Origin: CAZIVP01 sp964542915 | GTDB taxonomy: Bacteria; Calditrichota; Calditrichia; Calditrichales; Calditrichaceae | Reading direction: 5' to 3' | NCBI GenBank assembly: GCA_964542915.1 | Contig: CAZIVP010000001.1 | Location: forward strand, 620,001-684,000 | Length of the DNA: 64,000 nucleotides | Shown: positions 15,808-24,887 of the stretch, piece by piece | How the letters are laid out: every line of letters starts with the position of its first letter | Numbering within the stretch: the stretch's first letter is position 1 | The notes under the pieces: model-generated | What the model saw: the letters and a program-made list of their open reading frames with translations, nothing else | What the model was told of the DNA's origin: nothing | Database searches by the model: none | Made by a program: the position numbers and the translations under genes

Positions 15808-16153
15808 AAAAGTTAGCTATCATCAACCGAAGCCCTAATTTAGTCAAACTTGTGCAAAAATAAAAATGCTGCAAGTCGCTATCCAACCTTGTTTCCATCT
15901 TTTAAAGAACGAAAAACGGCAGGCGCATTATGTCGCCATAAAGGATAACCATACCATCGGATCACTAATATCTCCTTGCGTGACGGCCGTTTCAAACCGT
16001 ATGAAGGGTTCCGGCTGTTGATATCCCCAGGAGTGTGGCATCTGCTCCGACGGGATTTATAAACAAATCGGTTAAACCGAGAACCAACCGACGCGACGTG
16101 CGCAAAGATTGCAATCAATTTCCATGCATTCTATATTAAACAAGGAGGTTTTA
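15808..16153. other. Intergenic region with a short palindrome
   Basis: No convincing gene in these roughly 350 bases between divergent EEP and hydrolase genes. A 13-base palindrome, TCGGTT-A-AACCGA, lies at 16068-16080, about 75 bases before the hydrolase start; it may be an operator. AAGGAGG at 16142-16148 is the hydrolase ribosome-binding site. Confidence 0.4.
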
Positions 16154-17023
16154 ATGTTAACGATCATCACTTCAATCATTTTTTTAAGCGTCGTCGGGAT
16201 TCTGGGGCTCTTTTTTTTCTTTAATTATATCATCCACAAAATTTTCTATTTGCCGCATGTACACAATGAGAAAACACCCGTAGATTTTGATATCGCCTGC
16301 GAAGAATATTTCGTTAAAACCAATCACGGAAAACAATTGCAGGTTTGGGACATTCAAACCGGAAAACCGGAGATCACCATTGTGGGCATTCACGGCTGGG
16401 CGAATAGTGTATCGGTCTTGTTGCCGCTTGCAAAAGCCCTGAGCGGCCATTGGCGGGTGGTATTAATCAACACCCGTAATCACGGCAAAAGCGATGATGA
16501 CGGGCATATTACGTTAATTAAATACAAAGAAGATCTGATCCATTTAATTGATCATATCAGATCCAAAGAAACGCTCGAATCTAAGCTGGTCTTACTGGGT
16601 CATTCGCTGGGGGCGGCCGCTTCGCTATTTGCCGCTTCAAGAGACAACAGAATCGATGGCGTTATTTCCATAAGTACCTTCGCCGATCTGGAAGAAGTAT
16701 TAAGAAAGGGACTTTCACGCAATAAATTTTTGAAAAGTGTTATGGGTGGCATATTAAGCTATATCGAATTCCGGACGGGCGAACATATTCACGAACTGTC
16801 GCCGAAGGAAACCATCCGAAAATACAAGGGTCCCGTGCTAGTGGCCCATGGCACCAAAGATGAAGTGATCGATTTTAATGCTTCTGACAGGATTGTTGAA
16901 AATGCGGAACGTAACAATGTTCAAAAATTGGTAATGAAAGATCATAACCACGGCTCGTTGTTGAAGGATCAGAAATTGGCGGATGAAATACTTCAATTCA
17001 TCGACCGGTTTCTGGATACCTGA
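16154..17023 (+). CDS. Membrane-anchored alpha/beta hydrolase
   Basis: The start at 16154 is supported by AAGGAGG five bases upstream. The 289-aa product has an N-terminal transmembrane helix (about 2-26) and an alpha/beta-hydrolase domain. Its oxyanion motif is GIHGWAN (78-84) and the nucleophile elbow GHSLGA has S151. The likely acid is D236 (HGTKDEVID) and the catalytic His H266 (DHNHGS). It belongs to the serine aminopeptidase S33/lysophospholipase-like group; the substrate cannot be predicted. It appears monocistronic. Confidence 0.85.
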   Translation: MLTIITSIIFLSVVGILGLFFFFNYIIHKIFYLPHVHNEKTPVDFDIACEEYFVKTNHGKQLQVWDIQTGKPEITIVGIHGWANSVSVLLPLAKALSGHWRVVLINTRNHGKSDDDGHITLIKYKEDLIHLIDHIRSKETLESKLVLLGHSLGAAASLFAASRDNRIDGVISISTFADLEEVLRKGLSRNKFLKSVMGGILSYIEFRTGEHIHELSPKETIRKYKGPVLVAHGTKDEVIDFNASDRIVENAERNNVQKLVMKDHNHGSLLKDQKLADEILQFIDRFLDT

Positions 17024-17352
17024 GACGTTCATCGGCGTGTCGGGCGAACTTAAATTCCGAAATAGTCCGCCATGGAACAACAATTCGCAAGATGGAGACT
17101 GAAAGATAGCCATGCTGAATTGTTGATTGGTTCGCCGGGCTTTGCACTTGACAATTCACTAAATTGATCGATCCTTTACTTTTTGCAATACGATGGTTTG
17201 AACCAGGGCATGCCTGCCGATGTTCATACGTGCGAAAGGGCTTTGGTAAAGTCAGGAGGGGCGGCGTTCCCACCGGGTGATTTTGATTCTTGTATGGCGA
17301 ACCATTATATTGGCCTTTTTTCAAACAGTAATTCATGAAGGAGAGAGACCGC
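17024..17352. other. Intergenic region upstream of fabH
   Basis: About 330 bases without a convincing reading frame. A TTGACA hexamer at about 17149-17154 could be a -35 box, but no good -10 stands at the right distance. GGAGAG just before 17353 is the fabH ribosome-binding site. Confidence 0.35.
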
Positions 17353-18348
17353 ATGTATAATACAAAAGTGGTGGGCGTGGGACGCTATTTACCCGAACGT
17401 GTGGTTACCAATTTCGATCTCGAAAAATTGATGGATACATCCGATGAATGGATCAGGGCGCGGACGGGGATTGTCGAACGCCGTTTTGCCGGAAAAGAAG
17501 ACACGACATCATCCATGGGTGCAGAAGCTGCCAGGGAAGCGTTGAATCAGGCCGGCTTAACGGTCGACGACATCGATTTCATCATTTTTGCGACCTTGAG
17601 TCCCGATTATTTCTTCCCCGGTTCCGGATGTCCTCTTCAGGTGCACTTGGGCATCAATAATAAAGGCGCGCTGGATATTCGCAACCAGTGTTCCGGTTTT
17701 GTGTACGGTTTGGCTACCGCCGATCAGTTCATCAAAACGGGTATGTACAAAAACATCCTATTGGTGGGCTCTGAAGTGCACAGTCGCGGTTTGAACTTTT
17801 CGACCGAAGGCCGGGATGTGGCGGTGATATTTGGCGACGGGGCAGGCGCAGTAGTCTTAACGGCGACCGAGGAAAAAGAGCGCGGCGTGCTCACCAACCA
17901 CCTCCATGCGGACGGCCGTTATGTAAAAGAATTGTGGCTGGAAAATCCGGGTAGCGCTTCCGATCCTTATGTATCTAAGGAAATGATCGACAACGGAAGT
18001 GTGTACCCCTATATGAACGGTCGCTATGTCTTCAAATATGCGGTTACCAAATTTCCGCAGGTGATCAATGAGGCGCTGGAAAAAACAGGCTACAAAAGCG
18101 ATGATCTCGATCTGGTGATTCCGCACCAGGCGAACGAGCGCATTACGGAAGCAGTGCAGGAGCGGCTTGGTTTGCCGAGAGAGAAAGTTTATCGTAATAT
18201 CCGGCGCTATGGCAACACCACGGCGGCTTCCATACCCATTGCCCTCAGCGAATGCGTGGAAGAGGGCAATATCAAGGACGGATCGCTGGTATGCCTGGCT
18301 GCATTTGGCAGCGGTTTTACCTGGGCGTCCAGTTTGATTCGATGGTAA
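17353..18348 (+). CDS. fabH: Beta-ketoacyl-ACP synthase III
   Basis: Starts fatty-acid synthesis by condensing an acyl-CoA with malonyl-ACP. The 331-aa protein has the KAS III triad C113 (NQCSGFVYG), H258 (IPHQANERI) and N288 (RRYGNTTAAS). The ATG at 17353 is preferred over the in-frame ATG at 17335 because GGAGAG lies just upstream and the protein then begins at the conserved N-terminus. No other fab genes are adjacent; lipA follows 48 bases downstream on the same strand. Confidence 0.96.
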   Translation: MYNTKVVGVGRYLPERVVTNFDLEKLMDTSDEWIRARTGIVERRFAGKEDTTSSMGAEAAREALNQAGLTVDDIDFIIFATLSPDYFFPGSGCPLQVHLGINNKGALDIRNQCSGFVYGLATADQFIKTGMYKNILLVGSEVHSRGLNFSTEGRDVAVIFGDGAGAVVLTATEEKERGVLTNHLHADGRYVKELWLENPGSASDPYVSKEMIDNGSVYPYMNGRYVFKYAVTKFPQVINEALEKTGYKSDDLDLVIPHQANERITEAVQERLGLPREKVYRNIRRYGNTTAASIPIALSECVEEGNIKDGSLVCLAAFGSGFTWASSLIRW

Positions 18349-18396
18349 GAATACATTTATCGCCACAGTATCATAAAACAGAAAAGGTGGGATATC

Positions 18397-19305
18397 GTGC
18401 CTAAGAAGAAGAATCCTTTTAATATACAACAGAACACATCGATGCGTCGGCCGGAGTGGCTCAAAGTGCGATTGGGCGCCGGTCAAAATTTTGGAGACGT
18501 ACGCTCGCTCGTATCGGATCAAAAACTGCATACCGTTTGTGAAAGCGCCCGTTGCCCGAACATCGGCGAATGCTGGAGCCGTCGCACGGCGACTTTCATG
18601 ATCCTCGGTAATATCTGTACCCGGAGTTGCCAGTTTTGCAACATTGAGACAGGGAAGCCTACCGAACACGATCTGGACGAACCCAAACGTGTGGCCGAAG
18701 CCGTTGCCAGGCTAAACCTGCGGCATGCGGTCATAACTTCGGTGGCGCGGGATGATCTGAAAGACGGCGGCGCTTCCATTTTTGCCGAAACCATACGCTA
18801 TATACGCGAATATCAGCCCGGTTGTAGCGTCGAAGTGCTGATCCCGGATTTTAAAGGAGAACTCAGCAATCTGGATATTGTGCTCAAAGCCGCACCGGAT
18901 ATTCTGAATCACAATATGGAAACGGTGGAACGATTGCAGAAGCCGGTCCGCATTCAGGCGCAATACGATCGCTCTCTGTCCATACTGCGGCACGCCAAGG
19001 CCCAAAATTTTGTAACAAAATCCGGCATGATGGTCGGGCTGGGGGAACACTACGACGAGATCATTCAGACATTAAAGGATCTGCGCAAAATCGATTGCGA
19101 TATTTTAACCATTGGACAGTATTTGCCGCCCACAAAAATGCATTATCCGCTTGACCGGTTCTATGATCCTGAGGAGTTCAAACAACTGAAAACCGTTGCA
19201 ATGGGCATGGGTTTCTCCCATGTGGAATCAGGACCGCTTGTGCGTAGCTCCTATCACGCTGATGAGCAGGTTAAAAAAAGCGAATCGCGTTCGTCCGTTG
19301 CATAA
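18397..19305 (+). CDS. lipA: Lipoyl synthase
   Basis: Radical SAM enzyme that inserts two sulfurs into octanoyl groups on lipoyl domains. The 302-aa protein carries both clusters: auxiliary cysteines C48, C53 and C59 (CESARCPNIGECW) and the radical SAM C74-xxx-C78-xx-C81 (CTRSCQFCNI). A GTG start is preceded by AGGTGG. There is no lipB or lplA next to it. The likely client in this window is the E2 at 60.4-61.7 kb, whose lipoyl lysine is K43. Confidence 0.97.
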   Translation: MPKKKNPFNIQQNTSMRRPEWLKVRLGAGQNFGDVRSLVSDQKLHTVCESARCPNIGECWSRRTATFMILGNICTRSCQFCNIETGKPTEHDLDEPKRVAEAVARLNLRHAVITSVARDDLKDGGASIFAETIRYIREYQPGCSVEVLIPDFKGELSNLDIVLKAAPDILNHNMETVERLQKPVRIQAQYDRSLSILRHAKAQNFVTKSGMMVGLGEHYDEIIQTLKDLRKIDCDILTIGQYLPPTKMHYPLDRFYDPEEFKQLKTVAMGMGFSHVESGPLVRSSYHADEQVKKSESRSSVA

Positions 19306-19419
19306 ACCGGAAAGAGCCTGAAGCGAACGTATGTATGCCCGGATCGGGTTCTATATTCGCCCATAATTAATACATGTTCGTTCAATAAAATTCGGAAAGC
19401 AAAGTTCGATCGGTCTGCT

Positions 19420-20205
19420 TTAAAGAGGTCGATTGCGTTGTTTCGTCGAAATTTTCCGGATGAAACGCATCATGTGTTCGTAGTGTGAGCCTTTCCAGTA
19501 AATCTTACCGCAACTGAGACAGCGAAAAAATTCATTAAAGCTTTGCCGGGTCTGTTCGGGTAAAGAATCGTAAATTTCCGCTTTTGACGCTTCTTGGATC
19601 GTTCCGTTACAATCAAGACAAATAGAAAAGGACTTGATGCTTTCGAATAGATCGAATTTAGTGATTACTTCTTCAATCTGGGTTTCACTGTCGGTGGAGC
19701 GCACCCAATAGCCGCGTTGGACCTGACCGTGTTTAAGCAGCTCCACATCGCGGGTGAGAATGATGCGGCAGCTCTCTTTGGCAATCGCGATGATCTGCCT
19801 GTCATCATAACCGTTATCATAGAGGGAGTCGAATCCCAGCATACGCAGTTTACGCGCCAGTTTGCCGAGGTTCACGTCTAAGATGAAACGCGGATTGCGT
19901 AAAGGTTCGGCGCGCAGACGATTGACGGCGCCTATATTAAACAACTCGAATACAGGGTAAACCGCTACCCGTTCTTTACCCTCCAGATGGTGTTCAAAGG
20001 CGACGGGATTGTTATCTACCAGGATTAAATCGATTTCGGGATGGGGAACGCCCAGCGATTCGATTACATCCTTAACCGTCGGTGCGCCAAAGATATTGAC
20101 CGTAAATGTTTTGAAGCGTTTTTCCGGTGGGAGAAAATCATTCAGTTCCGCATAAAATCGGATCGAAACCTGTTTTGTTGTATTCAACATTGTGGCTGCA
20201 ATCAT
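19420..20205 (-). CDS. ThiS/MoaD-like plus Mut7-C RNase-type domain protein
   Basis: A 261-aa two-domain protein. Residues about 10-90 look like the Mut7-C-associated ubiquitin-like (ThiS/MoaD) domain. Residues about 105-250 are a Mut7-C PIN-like domain starting PRFILDVNLGKLARKLRMLG, with the acidic DVNLGKLARKL and ILTRD motifs, and a zinc ribbon formed by CLDCNG and CLSCGKIYWKG. The family is proposed, mainly from sequence analysis, to be an RNase. Its ATG follows the stop of the hybrid kinase directly (TGAATG), implying translational coupling. An alternative start is the ATG at 20190. Confidence 0.83.
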   Translation of the reverse strand: MIAATMLNTTKQVSIRFYAELNDFLPPEKRFKTFTVNIFGAPTVKDVIESLGVPHPEIDLILVDNNPVAFEHHLEGKERVAVYPVFELFNIGAVNRLRAEPLRNPRFILDVNLGKLARKLRMLGFDSLYDNGYDDRQIIAIAKESCRIILTRDVELLKHGQVQRGYWVRSTDSETQIEEVITKFDLFESIKSFSICLDCNGTIQEASKAEIYDSLPEQTRQSFNEFFRCLSCGKIYWKGSHYEHMMRFIRKISTKQRNRPL

Positions 20206-23200
20206 TCAGGACTGATTTAAGACTTCTCGTACTTTGTGGGTAAGCTGGCTGAGTGAATAGGGTTTTTGAATATAGGCGACCCGGTCTCTCAATATTTCAG
20301 CGTGCTTCAGGTTCGTATCGACATAACCCGAGGTAAAAATAATTTTCACTTTGGGATCCATCTCGTTGAGTTGGTAGGCCAATTGTAAACCGTCTACTTC
20401 CGGCATCACTACATCGGTTATCAAAAGATCAAAGCGGGTATTATTTTCTTTGAGCACTTCAAGAGCTTCAGCGCCGTTTCTGGCGGTTTTTACATTATAA
20501 CCCATCGAGATAAGGCCCTCACGCGAGAAATCCAGTACATCGGCGTTGTCTTCAACAAATAGAATGGTTTCGTTGCCGCGAAGATGCGCCTTTTCGGATT
20601 TAACGGCGTCCGTACGTTCTTCCTGCAGCGATTCGATAGCAGGCCAGAAAATAGTGATGCAGGTACCTTCTCCGGTTCGACTATCCACTTCGATCGCGGC
20701 GTTGTTCTGTTTAACGATTCCGTAAACGGTGGAGAGCCCCAGGCCGCTTCCTTTACCGAACTCTTTGGTTGTAAAAAAAGGATCGAATATTTTTGATTGT
20801 GTTTCTTCATCCATCCCGATGCCGGTGTCGGCGATGCTTAATTGTACATAATTTCCCCTGTCGAGCCATTCGCCGTTTCGGTATTTCGGCGCGTCGATAA
20901 TCAAATTTTCCGTTGCAATTGTGATCTGCTTTCTGAACGTTTCATCGCGTTTGGATTGTATGGCGTCCTGGGCATTTAGAATGAGGTTGAAAATCACCTG
21001 TTCGATTTGTGTTGGATCGGCTTTTATTGTAAATACGCTGTTATCGAATTCCGTATTTAATTTAATATCTTCGCTGATCATTCGTTGAAGCATGCCTAAC
21101 AGCTTTCTTATCCGGTCATTAAGATTGAGCGTTTGCGGTTGTATAATTTGTTTGCGGCTGTATGCTAATAACTGTTTTACCAGTTCGCTGGCCCTCTCAC
21201 CGGCTTCCAATATATTATTAAAGTTTTGGTTTAAGGCGTTATTATCACCGCTTTTAAGAAGACCCAACTCGGCGTAGCCGTTAATGGCCGTGAGAATATT
21301 GTTGAAATCGTGTGCGATTCCACCGGCCAGTTTTCCGATGGCCTCCATTTTTTGGGCCTGATGCAACTGCTCTTCAAGTTTTTTCCGTTCGCTGATGTCT
21401 CTTAAAATACCCTGACTGGCGATACCGTCCTTATATTCGATATACGAAACCGATGTTTCCACTTCGATGCGTTTACCGCCTTTCGACAGCGCTGTAAATT
21501 GGTAGCTTTGGGATATTTTTCTACCTTCAGCCATTCGTTTGATGCGGTCGGTTACCATCTCGCGACTTTCGGGCGCCACCATCTGCATAAAGTCAAAATC
21601 GGGATGTTGTACATCTTCCAGTGTAACTTCGAACATCTTTTGAAATTTATTGTTGATCATTTCAAATTTACGGTTATACAGAAGATAGATGGCGTCATTG
21701 GAGTTTTCGATGAGATTACGATATTTTTTTTCGCTCTCACGCAGAGCTTTTTCGGCCATTTTTTGCGCGGTAATTTCTCGGGCAAAAGCGATAACCACAT
21801 CCTGGCCGAAATATTGCCCCCTGTGTAAAACCACATCCTTGGGGAAAATTTCGCCGTTCTTTCGGATGCCCCAAAATTCAAATCGTTGCGGCGTGCCTTC
21901 CATTGCCTTTGCCAAACATCGTTTTACTTCTTTCAAATCGTTGTAGCCGGGCGCGGCCAGAGGCTCCGGCGTCTTCCCTATGAAAAATGATTTGGGATAT
22001 CCGTATAACCGTTCGGCGCCATGATTTACGTCGATAAATTCCCCGTTTGGTTTTTGAATATATATGGCGTCGGTAGCGTTATCGAACAATTGATGGTAAC
22101 TCTCTTCCGAATGCCGCAGTTGTTCCTCTGCAAATTTTTGTTCGATGGATATACTGATTTGTTTGGAGGCAAAATTTAATAAATGCAGATCTTCACTGGA
22201 ATAGGCGTGTTTATCTTCATAATTCTGTATAACTAAGGCGCCGATGGGTTCTTTTTTGCTGAATAGCGGGATCCCCATCCATACCTTACAGGGCGTGCCA
22301 ATCCTTCTTACCTTTCCTTCCTCAACCAGTTTGTGAATATCATCGGAGGTTAATAATAAGGGCTCGCCGTTTTTGATGACGTTTTCCGAAAGAGTCTTTT
22401 TTGCGGGAACTCGAGTGAATTTATCGTTTTGGTCCGAAGAATACGAAGTGTATATTTGATCTTTCTCTTTATCATGAAATATAACGGTGAAATTGCTGGT
22501 ATCGATCACCCGGCCCAGTTGTTGCTGTATGAGTTTGTATAAGTCAATCAAACTGTTGCTGGTGTGAATGGCATTGGATATCTGGTTTTGTACATCGTGG
22601 ATGATTTCGGCCCGTTTTCGATCGGTTATATCGGTCAGGGTGCCTATTAAGCGAACCGCCTCGCCGTCCTGATTATAGCGGGCGGATCCTCTGTTCAGAA
22701 ACCAACGGATACTCTTGTTTTTGTGGTTTAGACGGTGTTCAAATTCATGCTCCCGAATAACCCCGTTTTTATAACGTTGATAAATTTGTTTCAGTTGCTT
22801 GATGTCTTCCCGATTGAAGAGTGAAAGAATCGCTTTGGGATGGTCGGCGACTTCATCTTCACGGTAACCCAGAATACTTTTCAAATTGGCGTCAATGTAA
22901 ACTTCATTGTTGGTTAAATCCCAGTCCCAAATTCCAACCTGACCCGCAACGCGCGCCAATTTGTGACGCCGCTCCCGTTCTTTAAGCGTTTTCTCCATTG
23001 CCTTCCGGTCGGAAATGTCGATCAATACGCCCTGAACGCCGACGATGCGTTTGCCTGAATAAACCGGGCGGGCATTGGTTCGTACCCAGACGATTTCATT
23101 TTTTTTGGTAATAAATCGATACTCGCTGGCTTCCATATGGCCGGACAAAATATAACGAAATTGTTCTATGCGTCCCGGGAGGTCATCCGGATAGATGAAA

Positions 23201-23721
23201 TCGGTGTATTGTTTACCGATAATTTCTTCAGCCGTATAGCCGCTTATCGCCTCGATGTTCGGCGTGATATAAATAACCCGGGATTGCATATCGAGTTTAT
23301 ACACAATTTCATTCAGGTTTTCGACGAGCTGTTGGTAATCGATATGCATTTCCTTTTGGGCCGGACTTAAGACGCCCTGAACCAAATAAAATGCCTTTCC
23401 CCCGGCATCGGCTTCTTCAAGTATTTCACTCGACCATTTGTAATAAGCTTTACCGCCGCTCTTATTCTTTATATGAAGAGTCAATGTCTGCTCGTATTGA
23501 TCCGAGTGAAGAAATTCGCTTAGGTTTTTAAAAGCGGCTTTGTTTTTACCGGGTTTTAAAGCATCAAAAATATCACCGGTATTGGCGGCGTTTTTAAACG
23601 CAAATATATCATCGAACGACCTGTTCTTTGCAATAATTTTACCGTCCGCATCGATAAGACAGACCGGATATTGCATCACAGCGATTATTGGCTTCCATTC
23701 TTTGGAAATGTGTTCAGACAT
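20206..23721 (-). CDS. Multi-PAS/GAF hybrid sensor histidine kinase
   Basis: A 1171-aa soluble sensor without transmembrane helices. In order: an N-terminal PAS (about 10-130), PAS (about 140-255), PAS (about 260-375), a GAF domain (about 385-535), two further PAS domains (about 545-660 and 670-790), the DHp H-box with His near 804 (GIAHDFNNILTAINGY), HATPase_c with G1 DTGIGMDEE and G2 GSGLGLSTVYGI, and a C-terminal receiver with its Asp near 1100 (LLITDVVMPEVDG). The FNNIL-type H-box places it in the large group of cytosolic hybrid kinases. The receiver would pass phosphate to an unlinked Hpt protein or act as a phosphate sink. It is coupled to the downstream Mut7-C gene. Confidence 0.92.
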   Translation of the reverse strand: MSEHISKEWKPIIAVMQYPVCLIDADGKIIAKNRSFDDIFAFKNAANTGDIFDALKPGKNKAAFKNLSEFLHSDQYEQTLTLHIKNKSGGKAYYKWSSEILEEADAGGKAFYLVQGVLSPAQKEMHIDYQQLVENLNEIVYKLDMQSRVIYITPNIEAISGYTAEEIIGKQYTDFIYPDDLPGRIEQFRYILSGHMEASEYRFITKKNEIVWVRTNARPVYSGKRIVGVQGVLIDISDRKAMEKTLKERERRHKLARVAGQVGIWDWDLTNNEVYIDANLKSILGYREDEVADHPKAILSLFNREDIKQLKQIYQRYKNGVIREHEFEHRLNHKNKSIRWFLNRGSARYNQDGEAVRLIGTLTDITDRKRAEIIHDVQNQISNAIHTSNSLIDLYKLIQQQLGRVIDTSNFTVIFHDKEKDQIYTSYSSDQNDKFTRVPAKKTLSENVIKNGEPLLLTSDDIHKLVEEGKVRRIGTPCKVWMGIPLFSKKEPIGALVIQNYEDKHAYSSEDLHLLNFASKQISISIEQKFAEEQLRHSEESYHQLFDNATDAIYIQKPNGEFIDVNHGAERLYGYPKSFFIGKTPEPLAAPGYNDLKEVKRCLAKAMEGTPQRFEFWGIRKNGEIFPKDVVLHRGQYFGQDVVIAFAREITAQKMAEKALRESEKKYRNLIENSNDAIYLLYNRKFEMINNKFQKMFEVTLEDVQHPDFDFMQMVAPESREMVTDRIKRMAEGRKISQSYQFTALSKGGKRIEVETSVSYIEYKDGIASQGILRDISERKKLEEQLHQAQKMEAIGKLAGGIAHDFNNILTAINGYAELGLLKSGDNNALNQNFNNILEAGERASELVKQLLAYSRKQIIQPQTLNLNDRIRKLLGMLQRMISEDIKLNTEFDNSVFTIKADPTQIEQVIFNLILNAQDAIQSKRDETFRKQITIATENLIIDAPKYRNGEWLDRGNYVQLSIADTGIGMDEETQSKIFDPFFTTKEFGKGSGLGLSTVYGIVKQNNAAIEVDSRTGEGTCITIFWPAIESLQEERTDAVKSEKAHLRGNETILFVEDNADVLDFSREGLISMGYNVKTARNGAEALEVLKENNTRFDLLITDVVMPEVDGLQLAYQLNEMDPKVKIIFTSGYVDTNLKHAEILRDRVAYIQKPYSLSQLTHKVREVLNQS

Positions 23722-23871
23722 GACAGGTTAATAACTCCGGATAAAATCAATCGCTTCAATTTCTGTTAGACAAAAAATTCGACTATTTAATTGTATCGGT
23801 AGATTACATAATTATTTGAGTTAAAATAAGGATTATCTTAATTTTTTACCAGTATAAAAGACAATTATTAC

Positions 23872-23907
23872 CTGTTCAAAACGAATGATCGTTTTGGATC
23901 CGAACAG
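23872..23907. promoter_or_regulatory. Nested palindrome between hybrid kinase and TauE-like gene
   Basis: CTGTTC (23872-23877) and GAACAG (23902-23907) enclose CAAAACGA (23877-23884), ATGA, TCGTTTTG (23889-23896), giving an 8-bp inner and a 6-bp outer inverted repeat. It lies about 70 bases upstream of the TauE-like start and about 150 bases upstream of the kinase start. No T run follows on either side, so an operator is more likely than a terminator. Confidence 0.4.
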
Positions 23908-23977
23908 CTTGACTTGAGCGGTATAGAGGGTTAACGACGGATTTCATTAAATGCATTAAAATATGTTGTTTTAAGTT

Positions 23978-24700
23978 ATGATATTATCGACGGAAATGAT
24001 CCTAATCGTTTTTTTTATCTCTCTCATTGGCGCCCTCATCCAGGGTACAATTGGCTTTGGGCTTGGTCCGCTTGCAGTGCCGTTGCTGGCGTTAATCGAT
24101 CCACGCTTCATTCCGGGGCCCCTATTGATGGCGGCGTTGTTGCTTAATCTAATGATGTTCCGGAGAGAGCATACGGCTGTTAACAAGCCCGACTTGATTT
24201 GGGCGATGGGCGGTCGTCTTATTGGAACCGTCGCGGGCGCCGGCCTGCTTTATCTGCTGAGCAGCAGCGATTTAACGCCTTTTTTTGCCGCCATGGTTCT
24301 CCTTGCGGTTTTGATCAGTGTATCGGGATGGCGTATCGCTATTAAACCGCTTAATCTCACCGCTGCGGGATTGCTAAGCGGTTTTATGGGAACGGCCTCA
24401 TCCGTTGGCGGAGCGCCCATGGCTATGCTTTACCAAAACGAAGAGGGAGCGCGCATACGAGGCACCCTGGCCGTTATTTTCATTTTCGGTACAACCATCG
24501 GTTTGCTGGCGCTTCTGATCATCGGTCGGTTAGGTAAAAGTGAGTTGCAACTGGGGTTGCTTTTAACGCCCGGCATCGTTGGAGGTTATTTGGGATCAGG
24601 CATGACCAGAGCTTGGTTGGACCGCGGTTTTATGCGCCCCGCCATTCTTACATTGTCTACATTGCTGGCGCTCTTTTTGATTGTACGCCGTTTGTTCTAA
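23978..24700 (+). CDS. TauE/SafE-family membrane permease
   Basis: A 240-aa hydrophobic protein with about seven or eight predicted helices and the family repeat pattern GTIGFGLGPLAVPLL near residues 25-40 and the related GFMGTASSVGGAPMAMLYQ in the second half. TauE/SafE proteins export sulfite, sulfoacetate or related organic anions; the substrate here is unknown. It is divergent from the hybrid kinase and has no metabolic neighbours that would reveal its role. Confidence 0.88.
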   Translation: MILSTEMILIVFFISLIGALIQGTIGFGLGPLAVPLLALIDPRFIPGPLLMAALLLNLMMFRREHTAVNKPDLIWAMGGRLIGTVAGAGLLYLLSSSDLTPFFAAMVLLAVLISVSGWRIAIKPLNLTAAGLLSGFMGTASSVGGAPMAMLYQNEEGARIRGTLAVIFIFGTTIGLLALLIIGRLGKSELQLGLLLTPGIVGGYLGSGMTRAWLDRGFMRPAILTLSTLLALFLIVRRLF

Positions 24701-24887
24701 CGTATTTTGCAGAGGATCGATTGTACAAACATCGGCGTCTCGATGCAACACCGATGCGAAGACGAAGAGTGAACAGCTTGTTTTAACGGCTGCAACCTGA
24801 TTTTTTGACGGAATTTGCGGCTTTTGAAAAAGTGCTTATATTTCCTGTATAACACACCATGTTGAAAGAAATGGATGGAGCACTGCT

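Noticed and set aside
17857..18669. Open frame of 270 codons on the minus strand
   Set aside because: It is antisense to fabH and lipA, both of which have all catalytic residues; no ribosome-binding site or family resemblance.
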